Shown here piece after piece: positions 21,933 through 33,462 of a stretch of 35,454 nucleotides of DNA (positions within the stretch are counted from its first letter, which is position 1; the number at the start of each line of letters is the position of its first letter). The DNA is from Chromera velia (Eukaryota > Sar > Chromeraceae), in contig JAHBMJ010000961.1 of assembly GCA_018398765.1 (NCBI GenBank), positions 2,501 through 37,954 of the forward strand, written 5' to 3'. The position numbers and the translations under genes are program-made. Under the pieces are notes generated by a model that ran no database searches, was not told where the DNA came from, and was given only the letters and a program-made list of their open reading frames with translations.

Positions 21933-23686
21933 TTTCTCTCCTTCGCCTTCATTTGTTCCTTTTCACTACCACCATCCCTTCGGTTGCTCTGCCCTCCCGA
22001 AATTTCGGTGTGACTTCTTTCTCTCACTCCCCGTTCTTTCTTGCCCTTCCCTTTCGTTTCGTGCCCCAATGCAGGTCGACCCTTTGCTCCCCCCCCATTC
22101 CTCTCAGCCAACAGCCTGACAGTCCCACCCCTCTGCATGTCTTTTCAATTCCACAGGACCCTTTACTCTTTTTTCCCTTCCCTCTTGGTGAATGCAGAAA
22201 GGCTCCACTCCACGTCACAGTGCAAATGATCAACGACCCTGCGTTCACCAAGCGGTGGATGCCCGGTCTGTGCCCACCTGTAGAAGTGACAGAACAACCC
22301 TCGGAGACGGAGGCAGTCCAACGCATGAAGCTTTCGTTCTTCAACGGTATCATCCAGGTGCGTGCGTCAGTAGGGGATTCCAAAGGGATGAGTGGGACAG
22401 CCAATTCCTGTTCCCTTTCATTTGCATTTGTTCTCGTTTCACGTCTCAAGCCCCACTAGACAGTCTGTCACTCGCTTTGTCCCTCTACGAAGTTGGCTTT
22501 CCTTGGAGGAGCTTCCCTCACTCTTCCTCAGTCTTAGTTTCCCATTGTTCCCACTTTTCTGCCTTTTTTTCCCTTCAACTTTTGCGCACCACTTACGAAT
22601 AAAACTTTACGTTTATTTTCCATCACAATGATTATCTGCACAATTCTCCCCCCCTCCCCCCCTCCGTCCTCCTCGTCTTGCAGCAAGATACCTTTACAAC
22701 CACCCGGATTGTCGACGCTCTGGACACGCCATCGCAAAGCGTGATCATGTACTCATCGACCCCACCCGAAGAGAGACACGCATACAGAGGAACTCCGAAC
22801 AGGACCTGGTTCGGGGAGTCAAAGGAGGCCGCAGTGAAGGGAACAGTCGTGAAGTTCACCCCTGAGTTCTCTGGCCTCACGCCACAGCAGGTGGCCGCAG
22901 ATGCCAAGGTGATGGAGGCTCCCCAATTAGCAGGGGAGGAGCCGCTCTTCTCCTGGCCGGAGACAGACTCCGCCAAATACAACGGCTCCACTCGTATCGA
23001 GGTTCGTCTGATATCTTGATGTCTCTCCACGTATATATTCACGTCTGCGTTTGAGGTTCTTCTGTTTACTTGTTGTCTCTCCATATTCACGTCTGCTTTT
23101 GAGGTTCGTCTGTTTACTTGTTGTCTCTCCATATTCACGTCTGCTTTGCCTTTCATTTTGTTCTTTGAGTTTCTCTCATGAGTACTTTCCCTTTCTTCTT
23201 CCTTTCGTTGGCTTTTTGCTTTTCTTTTTGAAAAATCCACAGACAGAGCGGGTCCTCCTCCATGCAGAGAACACATACATATGAGGGCGCGTGCACAGAG
23301 GCGAGTGTGCATGAAAATTTACGCTCCGTCATCAACCAAGAAAATGCCCCTGCAAAGCTTCAACGCAAAATCTGCAACCCATCTGCACTCATGCATGGTC
23401 TCTGCAGGTATGCATGAAAATTCACGCCCCTCAGGTGCCAAACAGTGCATTTGACATTGGAGGAAAGATTGTCACGTCGTGGACCTCGGAAGGAATTAAG
23501 AACGTGGTCGCTGCCCTGCAGGACGAGACGGTTGTGAAAACCGTAGGGCACTGGAGGGGCGATGCGAAAGAATTCCTCCAGCAATCTCACAAAGGCCACA
23601 CAGAAGACGACGTTTCCCGACACCTGAACCGACGCTTTTATCGTCAGTTCGTTGATTCGTTAGATTGGAGGGGAAAGCTCTTTTGA
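20598..23686 (+). CDS. Five-exon protein, possibly START-like lipid-binding fold
   Basis: I recognise no family with certainty. The exons are 20598-21290, 21560-21735, 22198-22357, 22684-23001 and 23408-23686. All phases agree, giving about 541 residues with ATG at 20598 and TGA at the end. For exon 1, the GTCAGC donor at 21291 was the only nearby one matching the phase of the next exon. The N-terminal ~135 residues are disordered, Pro/Thr/Ser-rich, then Glu-rich. Residues ~140-230 look helical. The C-terminal ~300 residues alternate strands and helices (IFYQCSKSTKEILIKMLFTV, MINDPAFTKRWMPGL, MKIHAPQVPNSAFDIGGKIV, and a final helix with GIKNVVAALQDE). This resembles a START/helix-grip arrangement, which would suggest lipid binding; that is a weak inference. 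There is no signal peptide or membrane segment. It is divergent from the tail-collar gene. Its last intron carries duplicated exon edges on both sides. Confidence 0.8.
21871..21931. repeat. (CT)n(GT)n compound microsatellite in intron
   Basis: A CT run passes directly into a GT run in the intron between exons 2 and 3 of the START-like gene. Confidence 0.9.
22999..23145 (+). repeat. Three tandem copies starting at the exon-4 donor
   Basis: Units start GAGGTTCGTCTG (22999), GAGGTTCTTCTG (23053) and GAGGTTCGTCTG (23101), each followed by GTCTCTCCA...TATTCACGTCTGC. Periods are about 54 and 48 bp. The first GAG is the end of coding exon 4 and GTTCGT is its donor, so the splice site itself is triplicated. 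Confidence 0.9.
23305..23331 (+). repeat. Intronic copy of the start of exon 5
   Basis: GTGTGCATGAAAATTTACGC here repeats the beginning of exon 5 (23408: GTATGCATGAAAATTCACGC) about 103 bp upstream of the real acceptor, with two differences over 20 bases. It would encode the same VCMKI- start. Confidence 0.85.
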
Positions 23687-24262
23687 AAGAATTGCGGCTG
23701 CATGTACGGGAGGAAGTATGAGGAAAAGTGCGACCTGTGTTACTCAGTGTACATGCAGAAAAGAGACAGACAGAGACGGGAAGACTTCATAGAGACAGAA
23801 GCACGAGAAGAGAAAGAGGAAGTATAGAGGCTCCTCGCAATCCTGGCCGTCCTTTCCATACTTCTGCGCACGTGCAACCGCCTCAATTGTTCACGTCTGT
23901 CTTCACACACTGCCTTCCCTTCTGCCCATGCTTCGACACACAACAGGTCTTCTTTCTCTTGATTCCACGAGCCATGTTTTGCGTTTCCACCCATTCTCTT
24001 CGCTTCTCCTTTCAATTTATTTACTTTTTATGTATGCGTTGATGCTCGTTCACGTTCTTGGCTGCAGGGAACTCTCTCTTCAACCGGGTCCACCAGGTTT
24101 TTCAGCGACGCCGCTGAAACACCAACCAACTGTTCGATGCAAGAGACTGATGCAGACAGACAGAGGCCCAGGGATGCATCCATAAAATTGAAGGAACGAA
24201 GGAACGGCCTCAGGGGGGGAGAGCGTTGGGAGACAGGGACAAGGGCGTGGGAAGGCGGGAGG
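23687..24262. other. Downstream region, no gene seen
   Basis: 3' flank of the START-like gene. The frames present are short and overlap on both strands. Near 24138 a short match to the tandem unit (GCAAGAGACTGATG) appears, possibly a remnant of an older copy. Confidence 0.5.
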
Positions 24263-25797
24263 GAAGAGGGGTTGGACCCATTCCCGTGCAAAGAAAAGAA
24301 AAGAAAAGAAAAGAAACGATGCAGCGTCGTCAGCTCATCCACACCATCCGAAGGTTCACAGCAGGCATCACTCACGTTCAAGGGGTTGAGTGGGGAACCC
24401 GCATTCGCCGCCCGCTCTGCAGTTCGTGTTTTGCCCTAGCTAGCTCGACCAATCCATCAGATCATTGACTCATGAGTTGCACGGGTGTCCTGCACACATG
24501 GAGAGAGAGACTTGTCTGCAACGAAGAGGAATTTTGTCATGCAGCATGCAAGAGACTGATGAGGGGGACGTTCCTGACGTGTCTGATCTTCTGGAGGAGC
24601 AGGCCGTGATTGCACCAAAGGGCGGTGGCGGCTCGAGAGGGGATGGGGGGGTCCGCGGCTGGAACCTTTCGGGAGTTAGAGCGCGCCCTCGGAACCGACA
24701 GAGCCAAAGCCGCTGGCTGGTGTTGATCTGGATCGTTGTCTTTCGGGCATGTGCAGGGAGGGAGCGTCTCTCCAGGGAAGAGGGGTTGGACCAATTCGGG
24801 TGCAAAGAAAAGAAAAGAAAAGAAACGATGCAGCGTCGTCAACTCATCCACACCATCCGAAGGTTCACAGCAGGCATCACTCACGTTCAAGGGGTTGAGT
24901 GGGGGACCCGCAGTCGCCGCCCGCTCTGCAGTTCGTGTTTTGCCCTAGCTAGCTCGACCAATCCATCAGATCATTGACTTATGAGTTGCACGGGTGTCCT
25001 GCACACATGGAGAGAGAGACTTGTCTGCAACGAAGTGGAACTGTATCATGCAGCATGCAAGAGACTGATGAGGGGGACGTTCCTGACGTGTCTGAGCGTC
25101 TGGAGGAGCAGGCCGTGATTGCACCAAAGGGCGGTGGCGGCTCGAGAGGGGATGGGGGGGTCCGCGGCTGGAACCTTTCGGGAGTTAGAGCGCGCCCTCG
25201 GAACCGACAGAGCCAAAGCCGCTGGCTGGTGTTGATCTGGATCGTTGTCTTTCGGGCATGTGCAGGGAGGGAGCGTCTCTCCAGGGAAGAGGGGTTGGAC
25301 CAATTCGGGTGCAAAGAAAAGAAAAGAAAAGAAACGATGCAGCGTCGTCAGCTCATCCACACCATCCGAAGGTTCACAGCAGGCATCACTCACGTTCAAG
25401 GGGTTGAGTGGGGAACCCGCATTCGCCGCCCGCTCTGCAGTTCGTGTTTTGCCCTAGCTAGCTCGACCAATCCATCAGATCATTGACTCATGAGTTGCAC
25501 GGGTGTCCTGCACACATGGAGAGAGAGACTTGTCTGCAACGAAGAGGAATTTTGTCACGCAGCATGCAAGAGACTGATGAGGGGGACGTTCCTGACGTGT
25601 CTGAGCGTCTGGAGGAGCAGGCCGTGATTGCACCAAAGGGCGGTGGCGGCTCGAGAGGGGATGGGGGGGTCCGCGGCTGGAACCTTTCGGGAGTTAGAGC
25701 GCGCCCTCGGAACCGACAGAGCCAAAGCCGCTGGCTGGTGTTGATCTGGATCGTTGTCTTTCGGGCATATGCAGGGAGGGAGCGTCTCTCCAGGCTT
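24263..25797 (+). repeat. Three tandem copies of a ~509-bp unit
   Basis: Copies are at 24263-24776, 24777-25285 and 25286-25797. The first is 5 bp longer because it has one extra AAAAG in its internal (GAAAA)n tract. Identity is very high by eye, with scattered single differences. Each copy contains an open frame of about 170 codons that ends and restarts at the unit border (...NPSDH stop, then ELHGCPAHMERETC...). The reverse strand is open too, so coding is unproven. No terminal inverted repeats, transposase or RNA-gene signature is seen. It is a recent local amplification of unknown nature. Confidence 0.95.
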
Positions 25798-27133
25798 CTC
25801 CGCCGACAGCGCCCCCGACCCGAAGTTCCTAAGGAGAGGGAATCAAGGAGTGGAAGAAGATAAGCTAGAAGATAAGCTTGAACAGAGAAGATAACTTTTA
25901 AAGAAGAAGAATGAGACCACGAAGAAGTCTAAGAAGACTTCGGTCCTTTGTACAGAGTCGTTCAACCAAATTTTATGGGACTGCAAGACCTCCGCACCCG
26001 TCATCACTTCAAATGAATTCTGCGGCAATTTCTGCCCGTACCAAGTGCCACAGACCCAAATTTCAATGTGAAAGGGTGAATTTCATTCCCCTTTGTGCCG
26101 TGAAATTTTATAATTTATTACATTTAGGACCATCACCATCATATACTATGTTAAATAACGTTAAATTGAAGTAGCAGAAGTACAGCTATGATTTACTAAC
26201 ATATATTACTATGACTTGCCTAGTGATCTAGCTAATGATTTGCATGATTGAGAGTCATGTTGAGATTATTATCACTGTTGAATAGTTATGATCTAGGTTA
26301 TAATTATAGTCACCAGAGTCCGAGTCCAAATCGTAGCCTAGCTATAGTTAGCTAGCTCTTCATAACGTACTAACTAGTAGTAATGTGGCCAAGAAAGGAA
26401 AAAAAAAATGTTTAGGGATAATTAGAAATTACTAGATCAAGAAATCATTTGAAATCTAGTTTGAAACAATAATCTTAGTAATTCCTATAGACATACCTAG
26501 GTTTATTCATATCGATCTCTTATTCGTTCTAGTATTCGATCATCTCTAGGATCATCTCAGCAAGCCTGACTCCTGAGGGGTGAAGGACTTGAGTCTTACA
26601 TTTAATATAGAGTCATTCCATATAGTATGGACTAGCATATAGTCTCATCTGGTATCTGACTTTGGGCACTGTGACGAGCAGTTCCAAGTTATGCACACTG
26701 CCCAGTCAGCCTGCGTCGCCTGCGGCCTGCCTACTCTAGTGCCTACTAAACCTGCTTGCCGATGATTGCCTGCCCAGATAGATAAATCCCTAGATAAATC
26801 CATGCAATCTTTCCAGGACTTCGACCCTCCACAGTCCAGCCATCCCGCCTCTTCCATGTTCCTGCAAGTCGAGACCCAGATCAAGATCCCCGATCATACT
26901 GATTGATTGGCGCCTCGATAATTCAACAGTCAACACTCGTTCTATCCCAACTCAACATGACTTTTTGATTTACTAGATCCCTGTAACCGTTCTGTATGGT
27001 TCCATTCAAATTCATTGCCTTAATTCAGTTTTTTCTCCCTGCACCCCGTAAAACCCTGTGATAAACTCTTAATTCTCCCCGTTGTTTCCCCCAAACGAAC
27101 GAGAGCAAGTGCGTGCGTTAGACGGCCCGAAGA
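25798..27133. other. AT-rich, gene-poor region
   Basis: No gene is supported. From about 26060 to 26640 the DNA is strongly AT-rich with CTAGCTA words. From about 26640 to 27070 composition is mixed, with CCTGC-rich words but only a short (79-codon), unconvincing frame. It abuts the 3' end of the MYND gene. Confidence 0.55.
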
Positions 27134-28096
27134 TCAGCTGGGCGCTTTGCACACCCTTTTGTGAAATTTCCAGTCGGCCTTTTGGCAGTCCACATTACAA
27201 TACCATACTTGTTGACATCTACTACAGCGCTTCAGCTCCTTCCCCCCTCCCCCTCCCGGTGTATTGCAGTTATTGCACTTCAACTCTACTACCCTCTGTC
27301 CTGCCTGCGCCGCCTGCAATCCCTTCAGAGCCTCCGCAGGATCCCATCTGCCCTGTTTGGACGGGGGGGTCCTCATGAAGTCTTCGTAGTCCTTCCTGGA
27401 GAAGTCGATGCGCTTGAAGACGTCCTCGTCGTCAAACGTCCGAGAGAGAAAACAGTCGCCCTTGATGGCGTCGCTCGTCACGTGACTCGCACGCACATTC
27501 ACTGGAAGACCTTTGTAGGCCCCAACGTCTGCATCATGCATTGAGTGAAGGGAGGGAGACAGGAGCTGAAATTGAACGGAGTACTGAGAACAGGAGCGAG
27601 TGGGGGGACTGCGGGAATTCGAAAAACAGAAAGAGAAATGAGTCAAACGTCATGACAGAAAGAGAGCGACCGTCAAAGGCAGACTTGATTACCGGCTGTG
27701 ATTCACCAGAAAACAAAACGCGGCAAAAGCGTTTGTGGTAAAAGTGTGAACGACTGACAGAAAGGGCGCGGAGGATGCGAAGGAAAGAAGAGAAGTGCCA
27801 AGGTGAAAAAAAAAAGAAGAGCAGAGAGGAAAGATCACACAAAGGAAAAGGAGATGAATGGCGGAAGGAAAACAAACACCATGCAGAAAACATCAGGAAC
27901 AAGCGAGAAACGAAGGAATGAGAGGGTATCAGGAAACAAGCGACGGGGGATGACAGAAAGATCTTCGAAAAAAAAGAGAGCAAACAAAGAAAGAACATAT
28001 TACAGAAAAACGAGGACAGAAAACGAGACAGATGAAGAGAAGAAGGTAGTAAAAAACAAACAAGCAAACAAAGGAAGGAAGGAAGAAAAGAAAGGA

Positions 28097-28127
<31 letters not shown>

Positions 28128-28143
28128 GAAGGAAGGAAGGAAG

Positions 28144-28175
<32 letters not shown>

Positions 28176-29243
28176 AGAAAGGAAAGAAAGAAAGAAAAGA
28201 AGAAAAGAAAAGAAAAGAAAGAAAGAAAGGAGGAAGGGCAGACGAAAACGCAGAAACGCACAAAGAAGACAGGACCGGAAACCAGACACGAAAGAAAGGA
28301 ACTAAGAAAGAAAGAAAGAAAGAAAGAAAGAAAAAAAGAAAGAAAGACAGGAAAGAAAGGTGGAAGGAAGGAAGGAAGGAAGGAGGCAGGCAGGGAGAGA
28401 AGGGAGGGAAGAAGGGATGGAAGAAGAGAGGGGGGGAGCGGAGGAAGGAAGGGAGCGAAGCGGGAAAAGGCGTAAGGACGGATCACACGGGGGAGACAAA
28501 AAAAACCAAGGAGGATGGGTAAACGCGTCTCAAGTCGAGTGTGAAGAGTAACTCTCCCTGAAGTGACCCTTCAAGGTAGGACAGCAAAAGTTGTGTGACA
28601 GGCACAGGCAATCAAGAGACGATGGGAAGGGGCAAGGGGAATGATAGAAGGGGGAAAGCCGATTTGATAGAAAGAGGAGTATAAACAGACAGACCGTCGA
28701 TGTATGCGTTGACTGCCAAATGTCCGTTTGCCTTTGTGGGCAGTGTCAAGGGAATGATCTGCAAAGACACGGAAGCAAGAATGAAGGAGGCGAAATTGTG
28801 ATACGGCGATACCTGCATGGTATCATGAAGGAACAGGTCAAGGCAAAGGAGAAGGGAGACGGGGTGAAGAGAATTCTATGAGGAGATGGGTGCAAGCACG
28901 TCAGTCGCGTCGGAGAAGGTAGGGCGAAGTTGCTCGCGTGGATGCATGCCAGAGTTTCGAGAAACCAGCTAGAGTATAGTCTGACCTGGTAGTTCGATCC
29001 GGAGTCGGCTGCAATTCTGGTCAGGACATCGTCATCCACACTGGCACCTCTCATCTGACTCTGCATATTCTTCTTCAGCCCGGCGGCATCCTTCAGGACT
29101 GCTTGGGAGAAATGGGCCCTGAGTTTCTCTTTGAAGTTCCTTTCAGTTCCTGCGAAGCGGATCTCCTGAATCTGTTCTTCTACATCCGAGGGGATGAAGA
29201 TGTAGGAGAACTCGGGGTGTTCAATGCCTTCAATCGAATCCAT
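27134..29243 (-). CDS. MYND zinc-finger protein
   Basis: MYND fingers bind two zinc ions and usually mediate protein-protein contacts. The exons are 29243-28986, 28758-28695 and 27528-27134, with donors GTCAG and GTCTGT, acceptors TTTGCAG and GATGCAG, and consistent phases; the product is about 238 residues. The finger is at the extreme C-terminus (about 190-235): KCNNC, RCSRC, WYCNVDC and KFHKRVC supply the seven Cys and one His of the MYND pattern. The N-terminal part (FSYIFIPSDVEEQIQEIRF, LPTKANGHLAVNAYIDDVG, GLPVNVRASHVTSD, FDDEDVFKRIDF) resembles the region found before the finger in MYND proteins of other protists. The start is uncertain: 18 in-frame codons (ERLESFRLVHKDFRQQGT) precede ATG 29243 back to a TGA, so an upstream exon is possible. 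The second intron (~1.17 kb) is filled by a GAAA array. Confidence 0.85.
28066..28395. repeat. Long (GAAA)n/(GGAA)n purine tract in intron
   Basis: About 330 bp are almost purely purine on the plus strand, built of GAAA, AAGG and GAAAA units with one interruption near 28236-28297. Purine-rich sequence extends from roughly 27790 to 28500. It accounts for the Lys/Glu and Phe/Ser open frames there. It lies wholly within the second intron of the MYND gene. Confidence 0.95.
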
Positions 29244-29872
29244 CGTTCCTTGCTGACGAAAGTCTTTGTGAACAAGGCGGAAGCTCTCGAGTCGTTCTCA
29301 GATAGTGTGACGAATGTAAGCCTGGAAGTTTCATCTGTTCGCGCACACCACACACACGATTTGGCTGCAAGAACAGCTGATTGAATCAAGGAAGTACATG
29401 CATGCAGTACAGTGAGACAACTAACAGGTCCTCGAAGACCCGATTTTGGGAGACGGCAGAAATCGGTGGAATCGGAAGGCGCGCGTGAATACTTTTTTTT
29501 TTTTTTTGAGCCGCGGTCGACACGTTCGTGCATGGCTCTTCCACGATACTGCACATATACTGCACACAAGTCGATCACACCGAAGTGATTCGGACATGCA
29601 CTTTCTGACGGTGCAAAAAGTCGTCTAAGGAAGGCAGCTAGGTTTCCGAATATACAGACATCCAATCTTATCATAGCAGCTTGAAAGACGGAATGTACAG
29701 ACTGCCAGTTTGTGTGCACTGATCGACTTTCAGTCCAGTTTGTGCTTTTCTGTGCCCCCCGCCTTTCAAGATACAAACATCTTCAGTCTGTCTCCCCAGA
29801 TCTGACTGATCGTTTCGTCTTCCTGGGGCAGGCCGGCCGGTCTTGCTTGTCCCTTCCTGGAGTATCAGCACC
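29244..29872. promoter_or_regulatory. Head-to-head upstream region of MYND and WD40 genes
   Basis: About 630 bp lie between the two predicted start codons. There is a T15-type run near 29492-29507 and ACATGCATGCAGTAC near 29395. Promoters for both directions probably lie here, but an additional 5' exon of the MYND gene could too. Confidence 0.4.
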
Positions 29873-32039
29873 ATGATAGGCCCCATCTCTTTGTTCGTTC
29901 AGTACCCAAACAGACCGCCAGTGCACAGAGACGTGGTGCCCAGCAGCCTCTCTGCCGTACGGGAACAGCTGGAGATTTTTGACGACCAAGAGTCAGTCGG
30001 GTCTCTCCTCCCACCCGTACAGATCTCTCCGTTGTTGTTCACACCTGCCCATTCTGTTCTTTTCTCTTTTGGCTTTCTCTGCAGCATTCTGATCAACCAC
30101 AAAGTCCACAAGAGCGAGTTCTTTCTTCTCGAGGCCTCCTCTCAACTTTGGGATGGCGCCTCTCTGAAAATTCAAGTCCCGACAAGGAAGGCCCTCGTTA
30201 CCTGTGGAAGAGATATTCTCGATAAGGTCAGCAGGCATAAAGAGAACTCTCCGTCTGAAAGCCGTGTGTTGGTACGGATTTCGCAACTGATGCCCACATT
30301 TTTGTTGTTGTTTTCGGTGGCTGAGGCTTGCTGTCTCCTGCCGCCCGTGGTGTTCCTGACTGGTGCCTAGTCCTCTGTGCAACGTGAATTTTCAACCGTG
30401 TCCTCTCTTTCTGACTCTCTCTGCCAGTTTCCCTTTCCCACTCGTTGTGCAAGCCTTGTGTATCTGGTTCCCTCAGGCGCCTTCGGGCGTCAGGCCCGTC
30501 AGACAGGCAGAGACGACCCTGACTGATGATCCAGATCACACACACGATTACGCAATTAATTCGTGAAAAAGTCAATTAATTCGGGCATCAGGCCTGTCAG
30601 ACGGGCAAAGACGACCCTGACTGATACCCTACATCACACACACCTCTATGTTTTCACACTTACACGCATGTGCTTCCTTCTGCAGGAGGTGGTTTGGTTC
30701 CCAGGGGCCTCTCCCGAGCAGATCGAGGCGGCCTTGAAGAGAGCCTGCCGTCTGGACCCCCAGGAGGAAGTTGAAATTCTGGATGAGAGGGGGAGGGGGA
30801 TTGTCCTCTCAGCAACGGTAAGGGAGAGGGGGGCAGGGAGAAAGAGAAAGAGAAGGAGAGAGAGCTGTAAGATCGTTTCGATGGACCGGCAGACAAGGAC
30901 AGAGGCGCACGTACAGACAGAAGGACAGATAACCACGAGAACATAAAGCAAGGAAGACAGACAGGCACGGAGACGGACCGACATACGAACAGACGCATTA
31001 AGTGAGGATAGAAAGAACCCCGCAAGCCTCGGGAGAGAAATGCGTACTTTTGTATGGCTTTTTGCTGATAGACCCCCATCCACTTCGGCAGTCTCTCTCG
31101 GCGTGTTTTGCCGGCCTTCCTTCGCTCCCCTCTCCCCAGTCGATCGAGAGAACCTCTCGTTCAACTGTTCTTTCAATGCTTTGGTCTTTGCATTTTTCTC
31201 TCCGACTGTTGTGTCTTCTGTTGCGTTGTTGACATCCATTTGCAGCTCCCCAACGACATCAAGCTGACAGTACGGTCCGCTGCCACCCAGCGAGACACAC
31301 ACACAGACGCCCCCTCCGGAGCTGCTCAGGAGAGGGAGACGGGCGGAGGCGGCAGGGTGTCCCTCAGAGGCGTGAGGGACAGGGGAGAGAGGGAGACTGC
31401 GCAAACGACGGGGGGAGCACCCAGCGCACCGGATTACCCTGCAAGTAGGTAGCTTACTCGGAGGAAGAGTTTTGCAGACGCACGTGCACATGTATGTATG
31501 TACACATAGGGAGGGAGGGAGGGGTACATGTGCATCATGCGGGAAGGGAAGGGGAATACTTGATTGATTGATCAGACGCCCCCTCCCCTTCCCTTCCCTG
31601 ATGTGTTTCGTCACTGGCCCTTTTTCTCTGTGTCCGTGTACTTCAGCAAAGAAAGAAAGAAAAGAGCTTTGAGAACGAACCGTTGGCTGACCTCCCTGGC
31701 TGCTTGCCTGCCCAGTAACAGATCCGCCTAGCTCAACCTGGGGGCTTTTTCGTCTGCTCTTTCTTTCTGCAGAAGGGGGTCAAACAGAAGGTCCCACAAG
31801 GCAACCCTATGCGCACACCCACGCACAGAATCGACCCCTGAGTGCCTCCGACAGAGACGCAGAGAGACGGGGAGGAGGTGGAGGGGGACCCAGGAGTCAC
31901 CCTGTGTTCGACGAACAATTTGACCCTGCAGACCCTGGTAGGCTTCTCTGGCTGCTCTCTCTCGCTGTTGGTCTGTCTGTCTGTCTATCGGGTCCTTGTT
32001 TTTTCCTGTCCTTCTCTCTCTCCCTCCCTCCCTCCCTCC

Positions 32040-32074
<35 letters not shown>

Positions 32075-33431
32075 GCGTGTGCATATGGCTGGGGAATTCT
32101 TCAGTTGGAGACAAGAGAGCGTGTCTCTCCCCCGTCTCCCGGTTTGGTTTCTTTCTGTCTCTCACGTGAAGGATTCCTTTTCTGGCAGGCTCTCTGTCCA
32201 TCTGTTTCACAAAAAGGTGGCTGAATGAATGAAATTACACACCTTCATTTTTATCTGCCCTGTTGAAGAAGTTTCGAACAGGACCCCAACACATCATGCC
32301 CTGAGGGCCCTTTCTTTCCTGATTTAGCCGCTTTCCCTTAGTCCTTCATGCGAACAGGAAGTGTATGTGCCATGATATTCTTCTTCCACGTTTTCCAACC
32401 CAATGAATGCGCGTATGTATGGGTTGCCATTTGTCTCTGGTTTCGGAGACCCTAGGCGTAACCACAATTAAGTATATATATATATATATATACATATATA
32501 CATGCAGGCATGCTGGGGGTGATGCAACCGGGGTTCAAGGTCGCTGCCCGTGCTTCGTCCCCTGTGCCTGCGAGTGCTGCTGGACGTAACGGAGGCCCTT
32601 TGCCTCTCTCGAAGAAGACCCAGAGCCTGATCCAGATGCAGAGCGGGGGCATGCACTCCTCTCTCTCTGCCTCTGCTGCTAGTGGAGGGGGGGGGAGGAG
32701 CTCCCAAGGAGAGGAGGGGAAGGTCCGGGCACGGGTACAGCAGGTCCGTCTGTCTGCGTTTGAGGCTGTCCGTGTCTTTCTGTCTCTCCCTCTCTCTCTC
32801 TCTCTGTGCCCGCCTTTTTGTGAGCGTGTGCGCATGTTTTTGTGTGTGTGCGTGTGCTCTCGAGAGTGAAAGAGTGTGTGAGTTCTTTCTTGCCCCTGAA
32901 TTCGCATACACACTCACTGCGCTGATTGGACCTTCCCCTCCCTTGATTCCCTTTCAGGACTGCGTTCATGTCCTCTCTGGACACGTCGGGTTCGTCTCTT
33001 GCATGGAGGTCGTGGGGGACGTCCTCTTCACGGGGTCGCAGGACGCAAATATTATGGTCAGGCAGGCAGGCAGGCAGGGAGGAGCGGGGATGGGTGCCAA
33101 AAAGAAAACGTATGAGGAGAATGAAAAGGACGTGCCTCACTCATCCCACATCATCACTTCGATTGTCTGTCTTCTTTGCTTCATTCAAGCCGGACAACAA
33201 AAGTCCATGCAGAGAAGACTGACTGCTTTCTGCTTTCTATCCAAACACCGGAGCGCCGACCCCCCCGCATGAATGCATGGCGCATCAGATTGCTTTCCTT
33301 TGCGACCCCGGCTTTCTTGTTTCCACTACTCTTTTCCTCTCTTCACTCTTCTCTTCACTCTTCTCTTTCTGCCCGAATGAATAAGCAAGCAGATCTGGGA
33401 CCTGAACAACCTGTGTGTGGGTGTGTTTGTG

Positions 33432-33462
<31 letters not shown>

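Noticed and set aside
24263..25797. CRISPR-like array
   Set aside because: The period is about 509 bp with no short repeat/spacer alternation, and the window is eukaryotic.
27803..28522. 239-codon Lys/Glu/Arg-rich frame and opposing Phe/Ser/Leu frames
   Set aside because: Pure product of the GAAA/GGAA purine tract inside the MYND intron; no non-repetitive sequence.
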